A stretch of DNA of 64,000 nt from Agapetus fuscipes (Eukaryota > Arthropoda > Insecta > Trichoptera > Glossosomatidae), in contig OX637346.1 of assembly GCA_951799405.1 (NCBI GenBank), forward strand, positions 13,787,215 to 13,851,214, read 5' to 3'. Below are positions 55,808 to 64,000 of the stretch, in pieces. Under the pieces are notes generated by a model. It saw nothing but the letters and a program-made list of their open reading frames with translations. It had not been told where the DNA came from and ran no database searches. Both the position numbers and the translations under genes were made by a program. Positions within the stretch are counted from its first letter, which is position 1, and the number at the start of each line of letters is the position of its first letter.

Positions 55808-56506
55808 ACTGAGAAATGCGAGAAAATTGAGATAAGACTGAATGAAAAAAGAGTGGAGGTCGTGAAAGAATTTGATTATCTGGGAAGCAAGTTTGAGTCG
55901 AATGCGAAATTGACGAAATAATTGGAAAAGCGCGCTAGTAGAGGAAGAAGTGTGATGGAAACGATTGGAAGAATTGCAAGAAATAGGAAACTTACGAAGA
56001 ATAAGAGATCGGCGGTCCACAATGGCATATTGGTTGGTGGAAGTGAGGCTTAATGAATGTGAGCTGAGTAAAGTACGGTTGAAATGGCTTACCTGAGAGC
56101 AATGGCTGGAAAGACACTGAGTGATAGAGTACGTAATGCTTGAGTGATGAACGAGTGTGGTATAAAAGAGAATATGAGAATGAAAGTACAAAAAAGTACA
56201 ATGAGATGGTTCAGACATCTTGAAAGAAAGGATGATGAACAACTAACGAAGAAAGTGTACAAAGGAAATGTCAGAGGAAAGCGCGGAAGGGGAAGGCTGA
56301 GGAAAGAATGGTTAGACCAAATAGGTGAGATTGCGAAAGAATGGATTCTGCAGAGTGAGAATAAGAGAAGAGTGTGTATGAAAAAGGTGATGAATATTGA
56401 GGAAATAAAAGTGGTTTGTTAGGGCAGAAAAAAGTGGAGGCGCATCTGCAGAGGTACCGGTCACCCCTAGTGGAACGGCGGCAGGATACAGTACAGTACA
56501 GTACAG
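55808..56506 (+). mobile_element. RT-LINE copy, third subfamily, degraded
   Basis: Coding similarity from the EFDYLGSKF region (55869) to the final GTGHP (near 56455-56470), interrupted by in-frame stops (for example 55918) and a deletion near 56030-56050. It ends GGCAGGATACAGTACAGTAC with a (TACAG)4 tail. Nested in B. Confidence 0.85.
56144..56422 (+). pseudogene. RT-LINE C-terminal fragment
   Basis: 92 codons matching the LINE C-terminus, with RWFRHLERKDDEQLTKKVY, GKRGRGRLRKEWLDQIGEIA and the final MNIEEIKVVC before a TAG, where the functional relatives continue (R/K)DR.KW. This stop and those upstream make it a dead copy. It encodes only the region beyond the thumb; no catalytic residues are present. 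It diverges more from the 29.5- and 51.9-kb copies than they do from each other. Confidence 0.82.
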
Positions 56507-56544
56507 AGGTCAGCTTCATACCAACCTATAAGTCAAGGATCTTT

Positions 56545-56643
56545 CTTGTGTAATTGGCGCTTTTTCCAGAGAAGACCAACCTTGCAGAGGGCTCTTGAGT
56601 TGTGATTCACACAAAACGGCGCTCACCAAATAAATCATCCAAA
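56545..56643 (+). repeat. SINE-C 3' half
   Basis: ATTGGCGCTTTTTCCAGAGA, GAGGGCTCTTGAGTTGTGAT and GCGCTCACCAAATAAATCAT are the SINE-C 3' part; 5'-truncated. Confidence 0.85.
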
Positions 56644-56807
56644 TATTTTTTATTCACTTAATAATTTTAATGGCTTTATCCATATTGTACGAGCATGCAG
56701 GTACACACCGCGGTGGAATAAAATTGATTTATTATCGATATATTATATTTTCATTGAAACTGCATAAGCTGGTAGATGATTCTAGCTTTACATACGTCAT
56801 ACAGTGG

Positions 56808-56857
56808 GTTAATTTTTGCAAGAAAGTCGAGTACAGATTCTGTGCAATTTATTTATA
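56808..56857. repeat. Repeat Q fragment
   Basis: Identical over 50 bases to window positions 1-50. The upstream context 56644-56807 may belong to the same repeat but cannot be tested here. Confidence 0.75.
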
Positions 56858-56916
56858 TAGATTTCTTTGTAAGGTTTTGTTCTTTTTTATATTTAAATGT
56901 AATTTATTATTCATAT

Positions 56917-57172
56917 TCCTTGACTTATAGGTTGGTATGAGGCTGACCACCCATACTGTAAAAAATGGTTCACTTTGCCAATGTCACCCCTGTTTCAGGG
57001 AAGGTCGGCAAAAGTTGTGGGGCTTATGTTCATTTGAGGTTTGGATTTTATTTGTAAGTACACATTCAGCATTTGTAAGCGCGAACTACACTTGTTGGTT
57101 TGTGGGCATACATCTGAGAGCTTTAAATGAATATATCCTTGCAACTTAGATTATAGATTATAGATTATTATT
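56917..57172 (+). mobile_element. Retroposon B copy, young subfamily
   Basis: Full length: TCCTTGACTTATAGGTTGG to CTTGCAACTTAGATTATAGA with (TTATAGA)-type tail. One base different from 16042-16254 over 213 bp. Confidence 0.92.
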
Positions 57173-58033
57173 ACACGTTTTTTTAATATAAGCTTTTATG
57201 TAATTATGAAAAATAAAAAAACTTTGTTATTGAGTTGATTACGTTGTAAGTCCATACATCCATCAAAAGCAGTAGCTTTCAGTGAACATCCTCGCTCGCT
57301 CATGCTCTCTAGTACTAGCCTCGCTTCTGCTGGAGTGTGGATGACACAGAAAGCATTCCGATTGGATTGCTCCGTTGTTTATTTTTCCGTAGACCGTAGA
57401 GCGCAGAGAGTCGCTACGCCTCTACGAGTGTGTGCCTGCTACGCGAAGCGCGCATCGTAGCTGCAAATGCACCGTAGCACTTGCAATATGATGGAATGCA
57501 CAATGACAAGTGCAAATTGAAATTATTTTAATTAAATTGCAATATGGTTTTGAAATGCAAGAACAAATTTGCTCTTATGACAATAGCGTCTCTTTTTAAC
57601 GAAAGGTGGAAAGAGTTGCAGATTACCCATAAACATGCTTGTTTGTATGGGTGCATGCGAGTTCAATTTGATTGCTTAAATAATTTCATATCTCGGTACA
57701 ATAATTTTTTTATTTACTGAAAATTTAATCTATCCAAATATCTTCGTTTTACGTCTTACGAGTTCTTTTAATACAATTATCAATTCATATTTTTATTTTT
57801 ATTTATTTATTTATTAAGGAAACAAACAGTCATTAAACAAATATGATGTTGATAAAATTTAATTAAATGTAGACCTTGAGATCCATTGGCAATTTGGCAT
57901 ATTTCATTTCAAAGTGTGAAAAAAAGGCCCAAAACTAAAAAAAAATTACTAAACCAATAAAAACTCCTATTTTTATCTCCTCTGTCTTGACTTTATCTTA
58001 TATTTCACATATTAACTTTTGTTATGTAATTAA
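57173..58033. other. No gene recognised
   Basis: 57385-57470 is CTACG-rich, similar in part to 30738-30790. (ATTT)n occurs near 57795. Confidence 0.4.
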
Positions 58034-58300
58034 ATGTTTGTATACCTTACAGCATTTCGTATGAATCAATTTGGTTTTGATGTAGGTTTTGAAGCTGGCA
58101 AAATCTGGAACAACATGCTCCAAAAACTGGTTCACAGAGACAAGGAAACTCGCTTAGAAATTAAATTCACTCTGATGTGCGGCCGCACTCATGAATACGA
58201 ATGTACGATTGTCTGTCGCATGAAATTTCTTATCCTCGCAGAGCCGCCCGGCTCTAAATACAAACAAAGAGGAACACGCAAACAATGCATGTTCCCGTGA
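58034..58300 (+). other. Unrecognised 88-codon frame
   Basis: Contains FGFDVGFEAGKIWNNMLQKL and then DKETRLEIKFTLMCGRTHEY. The composition is plausible for protein, but there is no known domain, splice signal or neighbour to support it. It ends at TGA near a C-run. Confidence 0.2.
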
Positions 58301-59002
58301 TAAACTCTTGGAATGTGCAAAACGGGATGAGGGCAATAAAATGATAATTTACGGCCTCCCCCCCCCCGAGTTCTCTAGCAGCGCTTCCAGCGACCCCAAG
58401 CCTCCCTGCGCCCCTTCTCCCGCTGTCATGTGAGCGCAAAAACTAAACAAATATTGGAATCACCCAAAAGCACAAAGCTCCCGGCGAGCTTTACCTTGTT
58501 CGGCTTACACATTACTGTTTTGAGTGGATTGAGCTTTCGAGTTTTCCAACTTTTTGGCTGCGCTGGGCTCTCCCTCCCTCTACGGCGTTGTATGTTTGGC
58601 TCGACTCGGAAACGATAATTATTTTCACGTACAAAAATACTCGGTTTCTAATGAAATGACCTGAATCGGTTTTTGATATTGTGATTTTGTGTGGCTTTGG
58701 CGTATTCGTTTTTCCTGAAAATATTTAAAAATCGTTTTATGAAAACGATGCCTTTATTTTCACACGTCATGTAGTATCGAATGTGTTTGTTTAAGAATTA
58801 CGCACTTGTGAGATGAGATCAAGAAGTTAGAGGAAAAAACAATCCTTAATTTTATTTTATATCCAATCATTGAACTCCTATCCTAGATCTAAATCAAATT
58901 ATTATTCTATCTCTATAATTTTTAAATAGAAGAAACAATTTTGGCTTATATTAATTTTAAGAACACCATTGTAATTACTTTTTATAAAGCTGTAGTTTTC
59001 TC
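58301..59002. other. No gene; C9 run
   Basis: A C9-10 run at about 58358-58367 and a C-rich patch to 58430; then AT-rich. Confidence 0.4.
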
Positions 59003-59160
59003 AAATAAAATAAATAAATAAATAAATAAATCTAAGCTGCAAAGATATGTATCATTTGAGATTCATATTAAATGCATTCCCACAAGCAGACATGCATAAT
59101 TTCGCGCTTACACATGCCGCATGTGGACATGTGTAAGCGCGAAATTATGCAAAACAAAAA
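59003..59160 (-). repeat. Retroposon B 3' fragment ending in a hairpin
   Basis: AATA repeats and the B 3' end (AATCTAAGCTGCAAAGATAT) lead to GCATAATTTCGCGCTTACAC. The sequence then turns back on itself: 59093-59116 and 59128-59151 are perfectly inverted (24 bp) around an 11-nt loop. Confidence 0.85.
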
Positions 59161-59227
59161 AAAAAAAATTTAAGAAATCTAAATTTACTTGAGGGTATTG
59201 AGAGTTTTGTATTTGTGTTTCTCTTTT

Positions 59228-59290
59228 CACGGAAGGTTGGCATGAGTTGGAAGGAGTGTGCTTTTTTTAAGTTTTGGTTTTATTTTGTTG
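59228..59290 (+). repeat. Possible degraded B fragment
   Basis: CACGGAAGGTTGGCATGAGTTG resembles B's CAGGGAAGGTCGGCAAGAGTTG. Confidence 0.4.
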
Positions 59291-59349
59291 CTACCTTCAC
59301 AGGTAGGGAGAGTAACTAATTTTTAGTTTTAATTGAAAATTCGAAACGT

Positions 59350-59680
59350 ACGGTCGATAGCTCAGTTGGTAGAGTGCATGCATTCCATGACAAGAGCTTG
59401 GGTTCGAATCCCACTAAGGGTATCACAATAATTATTTCCCGTTTCGATGTTTATTTCAAATCCAAAGTAAAATATCGCCAAGGTGTAGTAAGCCTTCACA
59501 AGAATGAGAACCAGACTTCTCGGAAGCTGGGAAACCCCACTTTAACTGAGGTGGTGGGCGTAAGGCCGGCTTCCTAAGGTCATCCTTCCTGCGTTTAATA
59601 TGAATCTTAAATGATATATATCTTTGCATCTTAGATTTAGATTTAAATTTAAGATGTGTAGCTGAGTTGCGTTTACTTTT
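59350..59680 (+). mobile_element. SINE-A copy with internal B 3' end
   Basis: Head CGGTCGATAGCTCAGTTGGT and box B GGTTCGAATCCCACTAAG; body to GGCCGGCTTCC (59577). Then 59583-59655 is a 5'-truncated B 3' end (TATGAATCTTAAATGATATA to the TTAGATTTAGATTT tail), then the SINE-A tip GATGTGTAGCTGAGTTGCG. About 75 bp of SINE-A is replaced. Confidence 0.8.
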
Positions 59681-59780
59681 GCTTTTCTATAATATACGTA
59701 CATGCAATTATGAAAATCTATAAAAATTGTAAATACATCTCTCGCAACGTTGAACTTCAGAGATATTTAACTTACGTAAG

Positions 59781-60137
59781 TCATCGACCGTTCGAAGACT
59801 GCTCAGTAAAAACTTGCACTCGGATGCTAGACTGCTGGGAAGTGTATGGAAGTTGACACAACAGTTGCACTTCTTCAACTTCTGCCGCGGAAGCTTTACA
59901 AATAGCCGCCGCACAAAGAGCCGCTGCAGAAGGGTCTCGCTGGCAAATGAAACACGTATAATTGCGTAATTGAATCGTGTCAACTAATTTCGCGATGCGC
60001 CTTGATTCTAAAGTGAGCCAAACTAAATGTTGTGCAATGTTGCAGGCGTGCTGCAGCGTCTGTTTGTTGCGCAAATTATTGCTTAATTTATTGTCAAAGC
60101 AATTCATTACACACATGGCGTAACAAAACCAATACAC
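59781..60137 (-). other. Unrecognised 118-codon frame
   Basis: Open frame with cysteine pairs (YTCFICQRD) and an alanine-rich stretch, GC-richer than its surroundings. Not a repeat seen elsewhere here. It could be an exon on the minus strand; no domain or splice evidence, and an overlapping frame (59708-59983) exists on the same strand. Confidence 0.22.
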
Positions 60138-60317
60138 GGCTCTACGTTCTGCATGTAGACATTCACATTAAATTTAAAAAAAAACTGGGTTAACATACTG
60201 TTGCCTTTGTTCATTTTCATCATTTTCAGTGTTACTATGGAAGATCCCCCAACACGATGTATGTAAAAAATTAAAGATTAAGAAGAATAAGTGTTTCTAT
60301 GACATTCTCAATGTTTT

Positions 60318-60560
60318 CATACAAAGAAAGTGTGAAAGGAAAAAGAGGGAAGGGACGACCGAGAAAAGTATGGAGTGATCAGATTGAGGAGATTGTGAAG
60401 GAATGGGATATACAAAGTGAGGGTAAAAGAAGAAAATGCATGAAAGAGGTGATGGATATGAATGAATTGAAAGAGGTATGTCAGGATAGGAAAAAATAAA
60501 GTGCAGTTTTACAGAGGCTCTGGCCACCCCTAGCGGAATGGTGACAGAGTTACAGTTACA
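60318..60560 (+). mobile_element. RT-LINE 3' end, CSGHP subfamily
   Basis: 5'-truncated within the VYKESVKGKRGKGRPRKVW codons. A TAA at 60497-60499 ends the frame early. The tail is GAGTTACAGTTACAG. Close to 18605-18955. Confidence 0.88.
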
Positions 60561-60700
60561 GTTCATAAATTCATCTCATTTTAAAAAAAACTAAAGAACC
60601 GTATTCGATTCTATATGACTCATTTATTTATTTGGTTTTTTTTTCACTACTTCGATTTTTTCGCGTTTCGATTGACGTAAAATTGTACCAAACAAACAAT

Positions 60701-60783
60701 AAATGCAGCTAATTATTTTTAATAAGTACGACTACACTATCTATCTATCATCTATCATTTGTGTTTCAAACATATATTTATAT
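60701..60783. repeat. Left copy of gap-flanking direct repeat
   Basis: ATAAATGCAGCTAATT through CATATATTTA recurs just after the gap at 61765-61850 with a few differences. Confidence 0.85.
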
Positions 60784-60827
60784 TTTTTTGATTGTTATAT
60801 AAATAAATAACACCTTATTAACTTTAA

Positions 60828-60925
60828 AACACTGTTTATATTTCACAAAATTATCATAAATTTAAAAAATTAAATTTAGATTAACTACTAACGTTTTCGA
60901 CCAATATGGTCATCCTCAGGTAGTA
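60828..60925 (-). repeat. HH-motif repeat
   Basis: Minus strand: CTGAGGA (60913-60919), one extra T, stem GACC/GGTC around a 5-nt loop (60899-60911), GAAA (60895-60898), then ACGTTAGTAG. Confidence 0.6.
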
Positions 60926-61148
60926 AATTTTTATCAGAGTTTAAAATAGTCAATATATGAGTCAAATAGGTAAAATTAATTTAATTAATAAATAAGAATG
61001 TAAAAAAGTCCAAAAATAAAATAAGTAATACATTAGGATAAATTATTGAAATAAGAGCTATTTTTTGAAAACAAAAAATCATACAAAATAAAAGAATATA
61101 AAAATAAAAAATTTTGAAAAGATTTTTGTGAAACACTGTGGAAATTCA

Positions 61149-61445
61149 TTTTAAAAAATTGATTATTTTTCAATAAAAATTAAAAAATAAAAGAAATTAA
61201 AAACTTTGTTTTATTCCACTTTTATTGTTTTTGAGTATGTTACAAACGTTTTCGGAATACCTTCCATCATCGGGTAACATAATTGTTGTTGTCGGGTAAC
61301 ATAATTGTAATTGTTGTTACCCGATGATGGAAGGTATTCCGAAAACGTTTGTAACATACTCAAAAACAATAAAAGTGGAATAAAACAAAGTTTTTAATTT
61401 CTTTTATTTTTTAATTTTTATTGAAAAATAATCAATTTTTTAAAA
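61149..61445. repeat. Perfect 131-bp palindrome with two HH motifs
   Basis: 61149-61279 and 61315-61445 are exact reverse complements around a 35-nt spacer. Each arm has CCGATGA, one extra T, stem GGAA/TTCC, GAAA, ACGTTTGTAACATA. The spacer repeats part of the arm tip: TCGGGTAACATAATTGT at 61270-61286 and 61292-61308. Confidence 0.92.
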
Positions 61446-61564
61446 ATAAAACATTTCAAGCACACAATAAAAATCATACGATAGATAACAGCCATGGATA
61501 TAATTAGAAAGAAGAAGAAGATAGTTCACCTGTCAAAAACTATATGTTAAAAGGGTTTAAAGAG

Positions 61565-61764
61565 NNNNNNNNNNNNNNNNNNNNNNNNNNNNNNNNNNNN
61601 NNNNNNNNNNNNNNNNNNNNNNNNNNNNNNNNNNNNNNNNNNNNNNNNNNNNNNNNNNNNNNNNNNNNNNNNNNNNNNNNNNNNNNNNNNNNNNNNNNNN
61701 NNNNNNNNNNNNNNNNNNNNNNNNNNNNNNNNNNNNNNNNNNNNNNNNNNNNNNNNNNNNNNNN
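61565..61764. other. Assembly gap (200 N)
   Basis: Exactly 200 N, so the true length is probably unknown. Any frame crossing it is meaningless. Confidence 1.
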
Positions 61765-61850
61765 ATAAATGCAGCTAATTCTTTTTAATAAGCACGACTA
61801 TACAATCTATCTATCGTCTATCATTTTAGTTTCAAACATATATTTACATT
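61765..61850. repeat. Right copy of gap-flanking direct repeat
   Basis: See 60701-60783; the copy starts immediately after the last N. Confidence 0.85.
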
Positions 61851-61965
61851 TTTAATGCATATCCACAAGCACGTAAGTTCTCACTTACACAAACAGCATA
61901 TGTAATTATAAAATAAGACCCAAACCTTAAGAGGACTTTTCCTGAAACAAGAGTGACAAGAAGAT
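61851..61965 (-). repeat. Diverged retroposon B fragment
   Basis: GCATATCCACAAGCACGTAAG, AAGACCCAAACCTTAAG and CCTGAAACAAGAGTGACA follow B order on the minus strand. Confidence 0.65.
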
Positions 61966-62212
61966 AGCGATTGCTCATTATAAAGATCAACTTCTTAAAA
62001 GGATTATCAAATTTCTTTGCTTTCAAAGTCGGTGTTTTATAAATGAAGCAAAATATGATAAAGAATTTTCTCGTGGTGTATTTTTCCACAGCACAGCGCG
62101 GCTGATATTTTTATCCCGGGTAATATTCATTGATCTTCATTTACCTTTACGCCTTGTTCTTGAGACTTGTTCAGCGGAGAATCCATCAAAAGTTGTCATT
62201 AAAGCTGTCTCA
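61966..62212. other. No gene recognised
   Basis: AT-rich. Confidence 0.4.
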
Positions 62213-62350
62213 TCTCGTGAGGCCGCGGAGAGCGATTCGGAAGGCGGAGGAACGGGACGGAAAGCGGAGGAAAGCTGTGCGGAAAGTGGAGAGAAGTGCG
62301 GAGAGAAAAGTGGAGAGAAGAGCGAAGCGTGGGGCGGGTAGAAAGCGACT
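62213..62350. repeat. Purine-rich low-complexity stretch
   Basis: GGCGGAGG/GCGGAAAG/GTGGAGAG units repeat irregularly, giving extreme purine skew on the + strand. The 79-codon arginine/lysine/glutamate frame here is a by-product. Confidence 0.7.
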
Positions 62351-62552
62351 AGGGCACGTACAAGATTGAGTCTCTCTCTAGTAATCTTACGACGGGAAGT
62401 ACGCGAGCCACAAGATCCTTCGTTTTTTGACAAGTTGCCGAAATGCCTTTGGATGATGCGATTGAAAAAAAAATACTGTTAAATAATACAACTATTGTCA
62501 TCGAGTCACTTTTATTGTAATCTCCATAGCTATAGTCAGTTTTTACATAATC

Positions 62553-62672
62553 TAGTAATCTATAATCTAAGTTGCTAGGATATATTCATTTAAAGTTCTC
62601 AAATGCATGCCCACAAACAAACACGTGTAGTTCGCGCTTACAAATGCTAAATGTGTACTTACAAATAAAAAA
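62553..62672 (-). mobile_element. Retroposon B copy, 3' half
   Basis: Tail TAATCTATAATCTAAGTTGC, then body of the ATTCAGCATT-type subfamily to CTTACAAATAAAA, where it stops. Confidence 0.85.
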
Positions 62673-62761
62673 TTTAATAAATAAAACATTGTTATAATTT
62701 AAAAAGTATTTGTCATTTGCATCTGTTTAAAAATTAACCTGATAAGCAAACTTTCTGAAGA

Positions 62762-62899
62762 CAGTACCACGAGTATAAAACACTACGTAAACCTCACCTT
62801 GATGGCGTAAATCTGACGGTACTCCTAAAGAGTGTAGAGTGACTTTTTCAAGAACGCAATCGAGGTGAGTTAACACAACGATTTAAACTCGAGGTACTG
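62762..62899. mobile_element. G-family MITE
   Basis: Inverted ends CAGTACCACGAGTATAAAAC and GATTTAAACTCGAGGTACTG; 138 bp. Confidence 0.65.
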
Positions 62900-64000
62900 A
62901 TAAGTAGGTTAAGAATAACATTAATTGAAATGGAGTGAAATATCTTCGAAGATATGTAGAAGATAAAAGAGAGAGTCCTAGCCTATAAATAAAACTGAAG
63001 TGAATGAAAAATAAGAAGAAATACATGCTACGATGTCAATTAATAAAATATTTATACAAACAGTTATGATAAAGACCATAAATATTATTTATTGTGTCAA
63101 GATAATTGTACCAAAATCTTAACTACAGAATTTTTTGTCGTGAAATTCCACTAGAAAGTATTTTGGTTGATGTATGGAACTTTGTATTCAACAGATAAGT
63201 CTTGCCGTGTCTTGGAAGGAATAAAAAACATTGCGAGGAAAGCGATAGGGTTTATCATGGCCCATACAAGATATCACAGTAGGTTTCTTTATGATATGCG
63301 AATATAAACTCTCCACGCCTTGACAGAATCTGTATATTTTTAGATATTTTCTTCGCGCGTTATTTGTTATTACACTCATAAATAACTTTCGAATCTTTTA
63401 TGCTCTATCCCTCCAAAATATCATGACTTCTTAGAAAAACATTCAAAATTAAATAAAGATAATAGTAATGTAGCATACCATCATGTTTAAAACAGAAGGA
63501 AATCAAAAGACTTTATTGAATTTTAGTTATTTAAAATTGAAACTACACGTGGATGAGAGGGCAATATTTCAAAGGTTGATCATATTATTTGCCACGAATC
63601 ATTAAGCCAGACTTAAATGCAAACTATCAATCTTTCCTTGACACAGGGCTTGGGCAGCATCGGCAATTTTAAAACCTTTTTTTCATTTACAATGATAAAA
63701 TATATATTATTTTATTTCAAATCTCGAGCATTAGTTTATAGTGAACCTGAGTATTCCTTTTATCTTCTTATTATTTATATTTGTTTTATAATGGTTCTAT
63801 CCCGACTAAGGTAAGCTTACAAACTTTTGGGTAAAAGTGTCAGTTTATTGTTGCAAAAGTTTCATCAACTCTGCGAAGCTTTTTACCCTCCCGCACACTG
63901 TGGCGTAGCATTTACAAAAATCTCATTTCCTTGCGGCTCTATGCGGGGATGCAAGTCCCAGGTGTCCCCTTGTCTGTCCGTCACTCCGTTTGGTCAGGGT
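62900..64000. other. No gene recognised
   Basis: AT-rich to the window end; short frames at 63188-63379 (minus) and 63617-63814 (plus) are not recognisable. The last about 120 bp is GC-richer and unassigned. Confidence 0.45.

Larger units (their letters stand above)
55580..56539 (-). mobile_element. Retroposon B copy split by a LINE
   Basis: B body at 55580-55807 (tail to TTTTTTACACTTTGGGAGG) resumes at 56507 with AGGTCAGCTTCATACCAACC and ends TAAGTCAAGGA at 56539. The shared AGG/GAGG at the joint is a candidate 3-4 bp duplication. Confidence 0.85.

Noticed and set aside
61544..61768. Open frame through the assembly gap
   Set aside because: Most of its residues are N.
62130..62369. Arginine-rich basic protein
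   Set aside because: Product of a low-complexity purine tract; no start context or homologous frame.
1..64000. LTR retrotransposon or endogenous virus
   Set aside because: I looked for paired long direct repeats, primer-binding sites, and Gag/protease/integrase/capsid motifs and saw none.
1..64000. CRISPR array or bacterial operon
   Set aside because: No regularly spaced direct repeats, no dense coding, no Shine-Dalgarno/ORF organisation; the repeats present are dispersed eukaryotic elements.

Overview
This is AT-rich nuclear eukaryotic DNA, most likely arthropod and probably insect. The grounds are several tRNA-headed SINE families, 5'-truncated non-LTR retrotransposons whose C-termini resemble those common in insect genomes, Penelope-type hammerhead-like motifs, many MITEs, and a 200-N scaffold gap. 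I found no host protein-coding gene, rRNA or functional tRNA. The window reads as intergenic or intronic sequence packed with transposon relics. The few unassigned open frames (45822-46175, 58034-58300, 59781-60137, 10001-10144) are reported with low confidence.

Repeat labels used below. SINE-A: tRNA head, about 340 bp, ending in TTGCGTT repeats. SINE-C: tRNA head, about 290 bp, ending near AAATAAATCATCC. SINE-M: a third tRNA head. Retroposon B: about 240-260 bp, no clear tRNA head, (TAGAT)n-like tail, at least twelve long copies and about ten fragments, in two subfamilies. LINE copies: a reverse-transcriptase lineage ending in ...GTGHP or ...CSGHP with short tandem-repeat tails, plus one unrelated LINE with an (AAG)n tail. 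DNA-transposon relics: hAT-like (560-672 and family E), PIF/Harbinger-like (3011-4169), and families D, G, I, J, L, P and R, defined here by inverted termini and, for some, target-site duplications (TSDs). HH: hammerhead-like motif repeats.

Layout. 0-10 kb: a hAT MITE, a SINE-A, a PIF/Harbinger derivative keeping the start of a Myb/SANT-like ORF, B copies, an R MITE, a G element with a D MITE nested in it, and a head-to-head HH repeat. 10-20 kb: SINE-M, an (AAG)n LINE with a 12-bp TSD, a second D MITE, a GC-rich island, and a fused pair of LINE 3' ends. 19.6-30.5 kb: an R element carrying nested B and LINE pieces, two E MITEs, B copies, a SINE-A with a 13-bp TSD, and a 320-codon RT-LINE piece joined to a SINE-C head. 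30-45 kb: G, SINE-C and B copies, a 764-bp element P with repeated internal motifs, and a 2-kb element L with a nested SINE-A. 45-64 kb: more B copies, a 1.1-kb span between inverted repeats, a second RT-LINE, a MITE inserted in a B tail, a degenerate tandem repeat (K), a LINE nested in B, and a perfect 131-bp palindrome next to the assembly gap.

The elements give a relative history: B is interrupted by a LINE and by MITE J, while R, G and L are themselves interrupted by B, D and SINE-A. The signals most worth a second look are the HH motifs in head-to-head pairs, the SINE/LINE chimera at 30.44 kb, the short-tandem-repeat tails that differ between LINE subfamilies, and the repeat-dense element P.
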